Origin: Sediminibacterium sp.
GTDB lineage: Bacteria; Bacteroidota; Bacteroidia; Chitinophagales; Chitinophagaceae
Assembly: GCA_028687975.1 (NCBI GenBank)
Contig: JAQTZD010000006.1
Coordinates: 13,856-68,315 of the forward strand
Direction of reading: 5' to 3'
Length of the DNA: 54,460 nucleotides
Shown here piece after piece: positions 18,154-27,183 of this stretch. The notes below the pieces were generated by a model. That model saw nothing but the letters and a program-made list of their open reading frames with translations. It searched no databases and was not told the origin of the DNA. The position numbers were made by a program, and so were the translations under genes. Position 1 is the stretch's first letter. Each line of letters opens with the position of its first letter.

Positions 18154-19568
18154 AGAAAACGAACAGCCGCTTCCATAACAGCATCTTTACCCGCTACCGG
18201 ACGTACCAGAATATCCGGCAGGATGGGCTGGAAATTTTTTACATCTCCGTCTGCCCGTTGAAACATTTTACTGGAAGCTCTCGCAATGATCTGTGTACGC
18301 GGAAGCATAAATTGAAACATTTCTCCAAAATCATTTCCGGGCTCACCGGTGGGTTCGCCAATGACGGTTGCCAGCCGATAGGATTTAATGCCATCGGCCA
18401 GCATATTGGCGCTCGAAAATGTATTGGGGCCGGTGAGCACTACCACAGGACCGTTAAAGCGGTAGGGTGCAGGGTTGCTTTTTTTCAGTTCAATCTGATC
18501 AAAAGATTGTACATCGCCATTTTTTAATGCGAGATAAAAAGCAGCAGTACCGCCATCGTATCTTTCTTTCATCAGCTCTATAAACTTTTTATAGTGGGTA
18601 CTCACTTTCCACTTCATGCCCGAAGAAAGCCGGTAAGGTTTGGTGTTGAAATAATTCAGCAACAATTCTCCCATTTTCGAATTACCGCCGCCATTTTCGC
18701 GAAGGTCAATGATCAACCCCCTGGCCTGGTGCAGTTGTATATCCCTGAAACTTTTGTTCAGAAAGGAATCAAAAGGGTTGGAGGCCGGATTGACCATCTG
18801 CCTGTAATTAATGCAGGCAATACCTTCGGACAGTAAACGGTAGGTGTATGGTTCGGCGTTTCTGGTGCCTGCAGCCAGAATTTTATTCATGCTGTCGGCT
18901 ACTTCCTTATTGAATCCGGATACTTGTAAACGGACAGTCTTGTTGTTGGGTTGAATGGCTTTTATCTGAAAAGGCGCCTGTATACCCTCAAGGAAAATCA
19001 GCTTACGTACATAGCTGCCAATCTGTTGATTTCTCCAGCTTTCCATCCCCCCAAAATACTTGCGGAAGCGTTTGTTCAGCTGGCCTACCGGAATGCCATT
19101 CACTTCTATAATTCTGGAATCCTGCTCCAGTTGGGGATGGTAACTGATCTCCCGGTCAACAACCCAGGCTCCGTCGGAAACCTGCTTGAGCAGATAGGGA
19201 AAACGGATGGCATTGTTGTAACTGCTGTCGGAAATTTTGCTGGAAGGCAAACCAATATGTCCTTCGTTCAGCGCAGCTGCCAGTGTGCCAATGAGTAATA
19301 CTGCTTCCGTATGTGTTAAGCTGTCTTTATATTTTGCCAGCAGGCTGGCGCTGAGTAACTCAAGTGAATCTTTGCTGATGGAATGATAGAGGTTCACATG
19401 CGACTCTTCCATGATTTGCTGCCAGAAAATGATATCCAGTTGCATTTCTTTCACGGAAATGCGCTGGTGAGCAAAGCCGGGTACCGGTTCCTTCGCATAT
19501 ACAACGGGGCTCTGGGCCGTAATCACGGTTTGCAGCAACAATGCAAAGACAGATAAAAATAATTTCAT
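18141..19568 (-). CDS. exported S41-family (tail-specific type) peptidase
   Basis: A 475-residue protein with signal peptide (MKLFLSVFALLLQTVITAQ). The C-terminal catalytic core shows GLIIDLRENGGGNSKMGELL and VVLTGPNTFSSANMLAD, where the nucleophile Ser is expected near residue 386, followed by VIGEPTGEPGNDFGE. A PDZ-like middle region (IIEVNGIPVGQL) is present. It probably cleaves periplasmic proteins or peptides. The start at ATG 19568 is preferred to an in-frame TTG at 19577 because it opens a clean signal peptide. A TAGTTTTG box at 19585-19592 lies 16 bases upstream. Its 3' end overlaps rimM. Confidence 0.88.
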   Translation of the reverse strand: MKLFLSVFALLLQTVITAQSPVVYAKEPVPGFAHQRISVKEMQLDIIFWQQIMEESHVNLYHSISKDSLELLSASLLAKYKDSLTHTEAVLLIGTLAAALNEGHIGLPSSKISDSSYNNAIRFPYLLKQVSDGAWVVDREISYHPQLEQDSRIIEVNGIPVGQLNKRFRKYFGGMESWRNQQIGSYVRKLIFLEGIQAPFQIKAIQPNNKTVRLQVSGFNKEVADSMNKILAAGTRNAEPYTYRLLSEGIACINYRQMVNPASNPFDSFLNKSFRDIQLHQARGLIIDLRENGGGNSKMGELLLNYFNTKPYRLSSGMKWKVSTHYKKFIELMKERYDGGTAAFYLALKNGDVQSFDQIELKKSNPAPYRFNGPVVVLTGPNTFSSANMLADGIKSYRLATVIGEPTGEPGNDFGEMFQFMLPRTQIIARASSKMFQRADGDVKNFQPILPDILVRPVAGKDAVMEAAVRFLQER

Positions 19569-19584
19569 GCGTTTCAATTAAAAA

Positions 19585-19592
19585 CAAAACTA
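19585..19592 (-). promoter_or_regulatory. -7 box for the S41 peptidase
   Basis: TAGTTTTG on the minus strand fits TAnnTTTG at all fixed positions, 16 bases before the ATG at 19568, in the 111-base divergent gap with dinB. No clear -33 element. Confidence 0.38.
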
Positions 19593-19679
19593 CCGATGAA
19601 TCTGATTAATACCGGTCACATAAATGGGTGATACCTGCAGGCTACCCAATGCAGGAATCTTTCTACCTTTCCACTGTTT

Positions 19680-20843
19680 ATGAATGCGCCGCAGCGATAT
19701 ATAGCCCATTTGGATCTGGACTCTTTTTTTGTAAGTGTGGAGATGCTGCATGATCCATCTCTTAAAGGAAAGCCAGTTATTGTAGGCGGTTCCAAAGACA
19801 GGGGGGTGGTAACCACTTGCAGTTATGAGGCCAGAAAGTTTGGGGTACGAAGTGCCATGCCCATGAAAACGGCCATGAAGCTTTGTCCGCAGGCCCTGAT
19901 CGTGAAAAGTACCCATGGCGAGTACAGCCGCTATTCCCATTGGGTAACAGACATCATTGCTGCCAAAGCGCCCCTGTTCGAGAAGGCGTCTATCGATGAG
20001 TTTTATATAGACCTGACCGGAATGGACAAATATTTTGATCCTTTTGAATGGACCATTGCCCTGCGAAAGGAAATCATGGAACAGACACAATTGCCCATTT
20101 CTTTTGGACTGGCCACCAATAAAATGATTGCCAAGATTGCCACAGACGAAGCCAAACCCAATGGATATCTTTTTGTGAAACCGGGTATGGAAAAGGATTT
20201 TCTGGCGCCATTGCCGGTGAATAAGTTTTCCGGTGTTGGTGAGCACACTTATAAAAAGTTGCAGGAGATGGGCATTTATACCATCCAGCAACTCAGTGAA
20301 ACCCCGGTATCGGTGCTGGAGAAAAAGTTGGGAAAGTATGGACCGGAGCTCTGGAAAAAATCACAGGGCATTTACGAAAGTGCAGTACACCCTTATCATG
20401 AATCCAAATCCATTTCCACCGAAAATACGTTTGAAGAGAACAAAAACGATGAAGCTTTTTTACTAAGTGAACTGGTACGGATGACCGAAAAAGTAGCCTA
20501 TGAATTGCGGCAGGACAAAAAACTGGCTGGTTGTATAGCAGTTAAGATCCGCTATCCCGATTTTGAAACCACTTCCCGGCAAACTACGATTGATTATACC
20601 ATGCGCGATGATGAATTGATACCCGTGGCCATTGATTTGTTTCACCAGTTGTACCGGAAGGGGCAGCCGGTTCGACTGCTGGGCGTGCGGCTGTCGGATC
20701 TCACCGGTCACGTATTGCAAGGCAGCCTCTTTCAGGACAATGGTAAGCGGGATGAATTGTACAAAGCCATTGATGCCGTTAAAAGCAAGTTTGGTAAAAC
20801 CGCCCTGAAAAAAGCCCGGACAGTACGGGGAGGAGAAGGTTAA
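19680..20843 (+). CDS. dinB: DNA polymerase IV (Y family)
   Basis: A 387-residue error-prone translesion polymerase. The catalytic acidic residues sit in YIAHLDLDSFFVSVE (residues about 8-22) and ASIDEFYIDLTGMD (near residue 105). The steric-gate region, the fingers pattern (DRGVVTTCSYEARKFGVRS), the helix-hairpin-helix PVNKFSGVGEHTYKKLQEMG and the little-finger domain are intact. The C-terminus lacks a recognisable beta-clamp peptide of the E. coli kind, though one may be divergent. A TACCTTTC box ends 9 bases before the ATG. I see no LexA-like operator. Confidence 0.95.
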   Translation: MNAPQRYIAHLDLDSFFVSVEMLHDPSLKGKPVIVGGSKDRGVVTTCSYEARKFGVRSAMPMKTAMKLCPQALIVKSTHGEYSRYSHWVTDIIAAKAPLFEKASIDEFYIDLTGMDKYFDPFEWTIALRKEIMEQTQLPISFGLATNKMIAKIATDEAKPNGYLFVKPGMEKDFLAPLPVNKFSGVGEHTYKKLQEMGIYTIQQLSETPVSVLEKKLGKYGPELWKKSQGIYESAVHPYHESKSISTENTFEENKNDEAFLLSELVRMTEKVAYELRQDKKLAGCIAVKIRYPDFETTSRQTTIDYTMRDDELIPVAIDLFHQLYRKGQPVRLLGVRLSDLTGHVLQGSLFQDNGKRDELYKAIDAVKSKFGKTALKKARTVRGGEG

Positions 20844-20881
20844 ATTTACTTTAAATAGTCTACTTATTTGGTAGGAAATTA

Positions 20882-20889
20882 TATATTTG
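20882..20889 (+). promoter_or_regulatory. -7 box upstream of the peroxiredoxin
   Basis: TATATTTG followed by ACACC matches the -7 consensus and lies 18 bases before the ATG at 20908. The nearest TTTG (20867-20870) is only 11 bases away, too close for a normal -33 element. Confidence 0.42.
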
Positions 20890-20907
20890 ACACCTAAATC
20901 ATCTGAT

Positions 20908-21543
20908 ATGAGTATAAGATTAGGGGACGATGCGCCCAATTTCACTGCCAAAACCAGCAAAGGAGAGATCAATTTTTATGAATACCTGGGGAACAGCTGG
21001 GGTGTATTGTTTTCCCATCCGGCCGATTATACGCCTGTTTGTACTACCGAGCTGGGCAGAACTGCGCAGTTGAAGGCGGAGTTTGACAAACGGAATGTAA
21101 AAGTGCTTGCATTAAGCGTAGACAGTCTTGGTAAGCATGAAGGCTGGATCAGTGATATCAATGAAACACAAAATACAAATGTAGACTTCCCGATCATTGC
21201 AGACGAAGAAAGGAAAGTGGCTACTGCATACGATATGATACATCCGAATGCCTCTGCGACCGCTACGGTGCGTTCTTTGTTTATTATTGGTCCCGACAAA
21301 AAAATAAAATTGTTCATTACTTATCCGGCTTCTACAGGAAGAAATTTCTACGAAGTACTTCGGGTAATCGATTCTCTCCAACTTACAGCCGACTACAGTG
21401 TAGCCACACCGGCAGACTGGAAGGAAGGAGAAGATGTAATTGTGGTTCCTGCGGTTAGTACAGAGGATGCCATTAAAAAGTTTCCGAAAGGGGTAAAAGA
21501 GGTAAAACCTTATTTGCGCTACACACCGCAACCCAACCGATAA
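20908..21543 (+). CDS. 1-Cys peroxiredoxin (Prx6 type)
   Basis: A 211-residue peroxidase that reduces H2O2 and organic hydroperoxides. The peroxidatic Cys45 lies in DYTPVCTTELG, and it is the only cysteine in the protein, so it must be recycled by an external thiol. The Prx6-type C-terminal extension (TPADWKEGEDVIVVP, then FPKGVKEVKPYLRYTPQP) is complete. The upstream in-frame TTG at 20887 overlaps the -7 box and is rejected as start. It is monocistronic, with a terminator 21 bases after the stop. Confidence 0.94.
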   Translation: MSIRLGDDAPNFTAKTSKGEINFYEYLGNSWGVLFSHPADYTPVCTTELGRTAQLKAEFDKRNVKVLALSVDSLGKHEGWISDINETQNTNVDFPIIADEERKVATAYDMIHPNASATATVRSLFIIGPDKKIKLFITYPASTGRNFYEVLRVIDSLQLTADYSVATPADWKEGEDVIVVPAVSTEDAIKKFPKGVKEVKPYLRYTPQPNR

Positions 21544-21564
21544 GTAGTTGTTTGGTACTTGTTC

Positions 21565-21589
21565 AGCCCCGGTTTACCGGGGCTTTTTT
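21565..21589 (+). terminator. intrinsic terminator after the peroxiredoxin
   Basis: AGCCCCGG (21565-21572), loop TTTA, CCGGGGCT (21577-21584), then a run of six T. Canonical Rho-independent terminator 21 bases after the stop codon. Confidence 0.92.
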
Positions 21590-21630
21590 GGTTACGCCAA
21601 TTTCACTTAACTTCCCTGAAACGAATGCAT

Positions 21631-22911
21631 ATGAAAAAACCACTCTTACTGTTCAGTATGGTCATGGTATCGGTTTGTAGCATGGCGCAGAAGACCGTCA
21701 TTCACTGTGGTCAGTTGATTGATGTAAAAAACCAGGCTGTTTTAAAAGAAATGACCATCATTACGGATGGTGTGGTTATTACCGATGTAAAGAAAGGGTA
21801 TAGCCCTGCCGCCGCCGGAGAGCAGCTGATTGATCTGAAGAAACTAACGGTCATGCCCGGCCTCATCGATATGCATGTGCATATGGAAAGCGAAACCGGA
21901 CCAGCCAACTACCTGAACGGATTTACCTGGAATCCGGGAGATTATGCTTTTCAGTCGGCAGTATTTGCTGAAAAAACACTGATGGGTGGATTTACTACCG
22001 TACGTGATCTGGGTGGCAGTGGGGTAAACATTTCTTTACGGAATGCCATTAACAAAGGTTGGGTGAAAGGACCCCGGGTATATACTGCAGGTAAATCACT
22101 GGCTTCTACCGGAGGACATGCCGATCCCACCAACAACTACAGAAAGGATTTAATGGGTGATCCTGGTCCGAAAGAGGGTGTGGTGAACGGTGTGGAAGAT
22201 GCAGCCAAAGCTGTACGCCAGCGATATAAAGAAGGATCTGATCTCATCAAGATTACCGCAACAGGCGGCGTGTTGAGTATGGCCAAAGACGGAAGTGGAG
22301 CGCAGTTTACAGTAGATGAAGTGAAGGCAATTGTTGCAACGGCTAAGGATTACGGATTTAAAGTAACAGCCCACGCGCATGGAGCGGAAGGAATGAAACG
22401 GGCGGTGCTGGGGGGAGTAAACTCCATTGAGCATGGTTCTTATATGTCCGAAGAAGTGATGGATCTGATGAAAGAAAGAGGTACTTATCTGGTGCCTACT
22501 ATTATTGCCGGTAAATCAACTGCCGACTCCGCCAAAAAACCGGGCTATTACCCCGAAATCGTGAGAGCAAAAGCGCTGGTGATCGGTAACTATATTCAAT
22601 CCACATTCGCCAAAGCGTATAAGCGGGGTGTAAAAATTGCATTTGGTACCGACGCAGGCGTGTACGCCCATGGAAAAAACTGGATGGAATTTGTTTATAT
22701 GACCGAAGCTGGTATGCCCATGATGGAAGCCATTCAGGCTGCTACCCTAAATGCCGCAGACTTGTTGGGAGAGGACAAGCTGGGCAGTATTGAAAAAAAT
22801 AAATTTGCCGATATCATTGCGGTTGAAGGCGATCCCGTGAAGGACGTCAACAGCATGGGTAAAGTGAAGTTCGTGATGAAGAACGGTCTGGTTTATAAGG
22901 ATATAAAATAA
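21631..22911 (+). CDS. exported metal-dependent amidohydrolase
   Basis: A 426-residue protein with signal peptide (MKKPLLLFSMVMVSVCSMA), so probably periplasmic. The amidohydrolase active site is complete: HVH at residues 82-84 (PGLIDMHVHME), a probable carboxylated Lys207 (LIKITATGGV), His248/His250 (TAHAHGAEG), His268 (SIEHGSYM) and Asp341 (FGTDAGVY). It most resembles the Xaa-Pro dipeptidase/imidazolonepropionase-like group, whose members hydrolyse aminoacyl-proline or related amides; the true substrate is unknown. The start at 21631 lies after the upstream terminator and gives the signal peptide; further upstream codons run through that terminator and are unlikely. Confidence 0.87.
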   Translation: MKKPLLLFSMVMVSVCSMAQKTVIHCGQLIDVKNQAVLKEMTIITDGVVITDVKKGYSPAAAGEQLIDLKKLTVMPGLIDMHVHMESETGPANYLNGFTWNPGDYAFQSAVFAEKTLMGGFTTVRDLGGSGVNISLRNAINKGWVKGPRVYTAGKSLASTGGHADPTNNYRKDLMGDPGPKEGVVNGVEDAAKAVRQRYKEGSDLIKITATGGVLSMAKDGSGAQFTVDEVKAIVATAKDYGFKVTAHAHGAEGMKRAVLGGVNSIEHGSYMSEEVMDLMKERGTYLVPTIIAGKSTADSAKKPGYYPEIVRAKALVIGNYIQSTFAKAYKRGVKIAFGTDAGVYAHGKNWMEFVYMTEAGMPMMEAIQAATLNAADLLGEDKLGSIEKNKFADIIAVEGDPVKDVNSMGKVKFVMKNGLVYKDIK

Positions 22912-22921
22912 CCGTTGAGCG

Positions 22922-22960
22922 GTGCTGTTATTTAGGAAGAATATTCCAGAATAACAGCAC
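22922..22960. terminator. long hairpin spanning the lipoprotein stop codon
   Basis: GTGCTGTTATT (22922-22932) pairs perfectly with AATAACAGCAC (22950-22960), and the loop contains a second small stem GGAA/TTCC. It lies between two convergent genes and covers the stop codon of the minus-strand lipoprotein. No strong T tract is present on either strand, so it may be a Rho-independent terminator without the usual tail or a 3' protective structure. Confidence 0.5.
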
Positions 22961-23848
22961 TACTCTTCTTCGTTCATCTTCTGTTCTGTAATCTTTTACC
23001 AGTTTGCTCGGATATTCTTCCCCTTTTCCTTTTTCCACAAAAAGGAAATCAATGTTCTTTACTTCCGCATAACCGGGAATCTTTTTGCCCAGCGAATACT
23101 CCATTAAATTTCCGATGCTGATTGCCCGCCATTCGGATAATTGCTGATTCATTTTTTCTTTGGTTGCAGTACTGTCGTTCAGTTTTGCAATTAATGCAGC
23201 AAAAATATCCGATTCAAGGTTAAATCCGCTTCCGTCTGCATAACCCAGGATTACCAGTGTTGCTTTTCTTTCTACATCCGCATACTTGTTGTAAAATTTA
23301 ACAAGAGAATCTATCAGGGGAGAAAATGTTTTTTCTGCAACCTCTTTTTTATCGTCTGGAATTTCAAATTTACCGGGCCCGAAAAAGGCGGCAAGATCGA
23401 ACATGTGTTGCTGATTCACAATTACATCCAGTGATTCATTGATCATGGTAAAACGACGCAGGCGGTAGTTGACGCCGCTTTTGTAATGGTCGATCAGTCC
23501 GAAAGAAGAATCAATCTTTTCTTTATTTCTGCGATAAGTGCCTCCGGAGGTATTAATTTTGTCGCTGATGAAGCGAATGGCATTTTTAAAGGAATCCAGT
23601 CCGGCAGCATATTTATTGATTTTATACCGGATACTGTCTGCTATCTCCGAATCAATTACTTCCGAATTCAGACGATCATCTACTTTTTGCCTGGTGTCTT
23701 CCACAGTTTTCGTTTCTGTTTGTTCCAGAACAGTTGCCTGATTCAGGTGCTCCTGTATTCTTGCTTTCTTAGCACTAAAGCAGGAACTGAGCAATAAACA
23801 GGCAGATAATACGAAAATGCCGGTAAGTGTTTTTTTCATGGTAATCAT
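22928..23848 (-). CDS. lipoprotein with divergent OmpA-like domain
   Basis: A 306-residue protein with a lipoprotein signal peptide and lipobox LSSC (Cys23). Residues about 30-150 are charged and helical with coiled-coil character. The C-terminal half resembles an OmpA/MotB peptidoglycan-binding domain (ILGYADGSG, then LSEWRAISIGNLMEYSLG and DERRRVVLLFW) with an extended middle loop, so it may tether to the cell wall. Function is unknown. The ATG at 23848 overlaps the preceding gene's stop in ATGA; ATG at 23839 is an alternative. It is the last gene of the kinase-containing run. Confidence 0.78.
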   Translation of the reverse strand: MITMKKTLTGIFVLSACLLLSSCFSAKKARIQEHLNQATVLEQTETKTVEDTRQKVDDRLNSEVIDSEIADSIRYKINKYAAGLDSFKNAIRFISDKINTSGGTYRRNKEKIDSSFGLIDHYKSGVNYRLRRFTMINESLDVIVNQQHMFDLAAFFGPGKFEIPDDKKEVAEKTFSPLIDSLVKFYNKYADVERKATLVILGYADGSGFNLESDIFAALIAKLNDSTATKEKMNQQLSEWRAISIGNLMEYSLGKKIPGYAEVKNIDFLFVEKGKGEEYPSKLVKDYRTEDERRRVVLLFWNILPK

Positions 23849-24264
23849 ATTTTAGGCGCACTGCCTATAAAGAAATCGTCTTTTGTACTGCTTTTTTTGC
23901 CTGGTACTTTTTTTTGTATAATCAGGAGGGATCGGTTCTCATTGGGTTCACTAATTGCTTTTGCTTCTCTGGCTGCCAGTTCTTCATCGGAGATATAGGT
24001 AACGAATCTGGTCAGAAAATGTTTCTGGCGAATGTTAACAAACAGATAGGCTTCGTTCACCCCTTTTTCTTTAATTGGTTTCTCAGATTTTTTTTTGATC
24101 AGCGAAAATCTTTCTCCTGTCTGGATTACATCGGGGAGAAACATTCCCGATTGCCTGCTGAAGAAGGGCAGACTCAGATAAATGAACATCAGCGCCCCGA
24201 CACCCCATACCAGGTAGATATAGCGTTCGGCTGCAATAAAATGTACGTTTGAATTTACTTTCAT
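23845..24264 (-). CDS. hypothetical single-pass membrane protein
   Basis: A 139-residue protein of no family I recognise. One membrane helix lies at about residues 15-35 (YIYLVWGVGALMFIYLSL). It is followed by a roughly 100-residue soluble part, basic and rich in Lys. The gene lies 3 bases after the hybrid histidine kinase and overlaps the lipoprotein by 4 bases, so all three are almost certainly translated from one mRNA. Whether the soluble part faces the periplasm or cytoplasm is unclear; positive-inside reasoning is ambiguous. Confidence 0.75.
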   Translation of the reverse strand: MKVNSNVHFIAAERYIYLVWGVGALMFIYLSLPFFSRQSGMFLPDVIQTGERFSLIKKKSEKPIKEKGVNEAYLFVNIRQKHFLTRFVTYISDEELAAREAKAISEPNENRSLLIIQKKVPGKKSSTKDDFFIGSAPKI

Positions 24265-24267
24265 GCT

Positions 24268-26484
24268 TTAATGCCTGATGATTTGCTGTAATTCTTCAAT
24301 CTCTTTTTCAACATCTGCCAAACTCTTGTTCAGTATATTCAGTTCAACCCCAATCTGATCCCAATCTGCTTCTTTGAATTTATAAGCTTCAATTGCAGTA
24401 AGCGTAGGGAGCAATTCGGAATTGAAATTGAGTGCCCCAACTGTTGTTTTCAGGTTGTGTGCAATGGTGTATACTTTTTCCAATTGTCTGTTTTCGTATG
24501 CAGTATTGAGTTCTTTTATTTCTTCCGGATAGTTTTTGCTGAAATGTTCCATTAATTCACGGATCACAGCAGGGTCATCTCCAAACAGCTTTTTCAAATT
24601 GCTCAGGCAAACGTACCTGCAATCGCTTTGGGTATAATCAGTCGCTGATTCTTTCAACGGTATATACTTGTTGAAGATTCTGATTACATTTTCTTCAATC
24701 AACGGTTTGGGCAGGTAATCGTCCATGCCCGCTGCTTTGGATTGTTCAATTTCTGTAGGCATGGTATGTGCTGTCATGGCCACAACGGGTACTTTTGACT
24801 TTTTGGTTTCCCGTATCCATTTAACCACACCGTATCCGTCTACTACCGGCATTTGAATATCCAGCATTATAAGGTCGAAATCCTGTTTTTCTATCAGGTC
24901 AATGGCTTCCTGCCCGTCGTGGGCCAATGTGATGTTCATTTCCCAATTCTGGAACAGGTACTTCAGCAACATCTGGTTCATCTTATTGTCTTCCGCAATA
25001 AGTATACGGGCTTTCTTGTTGTAACGCCTTACAAGAACGGCATGTTTACCTGATTCCATTTGTTCGCTGGTAAGATGATTAATGCTATAAGGAATGGTTA
25101 CGATGAACTCCGATCCGGAATTGATCTTGCTGTTTACTGCTACTGTTCCATTCTGCAGGGTTACCAGTTGCTTCACAATTGAAAGGCCAAGGCCGGTACC
25201 GCCATACTTGCGGGTTGTGGCTGAATCGGCCTGTTCAAACCGTTCAAAAATTGTTTTTAACTTTTCTTCCGGTATACCTATTCCGGAATCTTTTACAGCA
25301 AAGCGGATATAAACAATCTCATCTTCTTGTTTTTCACTTTGTATTTTAAGTGAAATATTACCCCCCACTCCGGTAAACTTAATGGCATTGGAAACGAGAT
25401 TGGTCAGAATTTGTTTCAAACGGTCGTCGTCTCCGGTTAAGTTCAATGGAATATTATTGTCTATCTGGCAGGAGAAATGGATTTTTTTGTCGGAAATCTG
25501 AACCTGAAATAGCATTTCAATGAAATGGCAGATATCCTTCAGGTTAAAAGGCGCTTTTGAAATTTGAAGTTTTCCTGCTTCCAGCTTGGAGAAATCGAGG
25601 ATATCATTGATGATGTACAACAAATTTTCGCTGGAACTTTTAATGAAGCTGATGTATTCTTTCTGCTCATTATTCAGCGGGGTTTTGTTGGCGAGGTTGC
25701 TGAAGCCGATAATGGAGTTCAGTGGTGTTCTGATTTCATGACTCATATTGGCCAGGAATTGCTCCTTGATATTGCCTGCCGTATCTGCTTTTTCCTTCGC
25801 CTGTTCCAATTCGAGGATCAGTTTGTTGTTTCGCATCAGGTGCCGGAAGATCAGCGTTGCAGAAAGTACAATGGTAACCAGTGCAAATATGGTTAAGGAA
25901 CGGCTGATGATCAATACCTGATTGGAAACCTCGGAATTCCTGATGATGGTATCCTGTAGTTCCTTTTCTGCAATCATCTGAATATCGGACGCAGCAAGGT
26001 AAATGCTGTCTATTAGATTTTTGTTTTGCTCTCCCAGCATTTTTTCTCTGGCAACCGATGCATTAGGACTTTCGCCGAGAATGTTTTTGGTGATGGCTAT
26101 TTTATGCTGTAAAAGCCCCTGAAGAATGGCATAGGATTTTCTGGCTTCTCCGTTGGCAGTCAGGGATTCAATTTTTTTTACGTGCTTGTCCATGCCAGCC
26201 AGCGTGTCGGCAATGATACCCGAGAAATGGATCTTACCCTCGTTGATTTGTTTGCGGGTCTGGCTTTCGAGGAAATACACATGGTTGATGATTTCCTGAA
26301 GCGTATTATTGATGTGGAAGGTTTTAACGGCGAGTTCATTCCCTTTCTGCATAGCCCTGATGCTCTTATCTGAGCGGGATTGCACAAAGAAGAGCACTAC
26401 CATCAGCAGCAGTGACAGCAGTAGGATGAACCTGAATGGCCGTATGTTGTTTTTTTCTCTTTTGTCTTTTATTATCCCTTCCAT
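24268..26484 (-). CDS. hybrid sensor histidine kinase with receiver and Hpt domains
   Basis: A 738-residue phosphorelay protein. TM1 (about 17-35) and TM2 (about 189-213) flank a roughly 150-residue helical CHASE3-like sensor. A coiled linker leads to HisKA with His249 (MSHEIRTPLN), then HATPase_c with Asn366 (LVSNAIKF), DSGIGIPEEKL and GGTGLGLSI. A receiver follows with phospho-acceptor Asp542 (LIMLDIQMPVVDG) and Lys593. A C-terminal Hpt domain carries His676 (AHNLKTTVG). All relay residues are present. No separate DNA-binding response regulator is nearby, so the output may go to an unlinked regulator. The start overlaps the preceding pseudouridine synthase by 13 bases. Confidence 0.94.
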   Translation of the reverse strand: MEGIIKDKREKNNIRPFRFILLLSLLLMVVLFFVQSRSDKSIRAMQKGNELAVKTFHINNTLQEIINHVYFLESQTRKQINEGKIHFSGIIADTLAGMDKHVKKIESLTANGEARKSYAILQGLLQHKIAITKNILGESPNASVAREKMLGEQNKNLIDSIYLAASDIQMIAEKELQDTIIRNSEVSNQVLIISRSLTIFALVTIVLSATLIFRHLMRNNKLILELEQAKEKADTAGNIKEQFLANMSHEIRTPLNSIIGFSNLANKTPLNNEQKEYISFIKSSSENLLYIINDILDFSKLEAGKLQISKAPFNLKDICHFIEMLFQVQISDKKIHFSCQIDNNIPLNLTGDDDRLKQILTNLVSNAIKFTGVGGNISLKIQSEKQEDEIVYIRFAVKDSGIGIPEEKLKTIFERFEQADSATTRKYGGTGLGLSIVKQLVTLQNGTVAVNSKINSGSEFIVTIPYSINHLTSEQMESGKHAVLVRRYNKKARILIAEDNKMNQMLLKYLFQNWEMNITLAHDGQEAIDLIEKQDFDLIMLDIQMPVVDGYGVVKWIRETKKSKVPVVAMTAHTMPTEIEQSKAAGMDDYLPKPLIEENVIRIFNKYIPLKESATDYTQSDCRYVCLSNLKKLFGDDPAVIRELMEHFSKNYPEEIKELNTAYENRQLEKVYTIAHNLKTTVGALNFNSELLPTLTAIEAYKFKEADWDQIGVELNILNKSLADVEKEIEELQQIIRH

Positions 26485-27182
26485 TTTCTGAGTTGCTGCA
26501 GCAACGCCTTTAAGTCTTTCGGAACCGGCGCTTCCAACTCATAGCTTTCGCCATTCATACTGAAATTCAGTTTGAATGAGTGGAGTGCCAGCCTTGATAA
26601 AATAGGTTTTTCTTCTTCCGCTGCCTTTGCCAGCTTGAAGTTTCTTTTGATAGAGGATAATAAAATCGGCCTTGGATCGCCGTATATGTTGTCGCAAACA
26701 ATGGAATGTCCTATATGTTGCATATGCACCCTGATCTGGTGCGTTCTGCCGGTATGGATCTGGAATTGTACCCAGGTATATAACCTGAAGGATTCCAGAA
26801 CCTGATAATCGGTCAAGGAGGATTTCCCCTTCACGTGCGTGATCATTTTAGTGGTCTTGCCGGGATGCTCCATGATAGGTGCATCAATACTTCCGGCTTC
26901 ACTGATCATCTGCCCGCTTACCAATCCAACATAGAATTTTTCCATTTCCCGGCTTTCGAATAGCCTGGAAAGCTCCTTGTGAGCGGCTTCGTTCTTTGCA
27001 AATATAATGATCCCGCTGGTATCACGGTCTAAACGGTGAACAGTAAAAATATTCCCGTACCGCTCTTTCAGCAGGTCTTTTAATGAAATTTCACTCCCTG
27101 CCCTGTCCGGAATGCTCAGCAAACCGGAGGGTTTATTAACTGCAACAAAGTCTGTATTCTCAAAAATGATATCGGGATGCAT
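26472..27182 (-). CDS. RluA-family RNA pseudouridine synthase
   Basis: A 236-residue enzyme that isomerises uridine to pseudouridine in rRNA or tRNA. The catalytic Asp52 is in HRLDRDTSG; other family motifs are VAVNKPSGLLSIPD and HTGRTHQIRVHMQHIGH. It has no S4 domain, unlike RluC/RluD, which resembles the shorter RluA/TruC forms. The target position cannot be read from the sequence. It begins one base after the RluB-type gene and overlaps the histidine kinase start by 13 bases. Confidence 0.92.
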   Translation of the reverse strand: MHPDIIFENTDFVAVNKPSGLLSIPDRAGSEISLKDLLKERYGNIFTVHRLDRDTSGIIIFAKNEAAHKELSRLFESREMEKFYVGLVSGQMISEAGSIDAPIMEHPGKTTKMITHVKGKSSLTDYQVLESFRLYTWVQFQIHTGRTHQIRVHMQHIGHSIVCDNIYGDPRPILLSSIKRNFKLAKAAEEEKPILSRLALHSFKLNFSMNGESYELEAPVPKDLKALLQQLRKWKG

Positions 27183-27183
27183 G

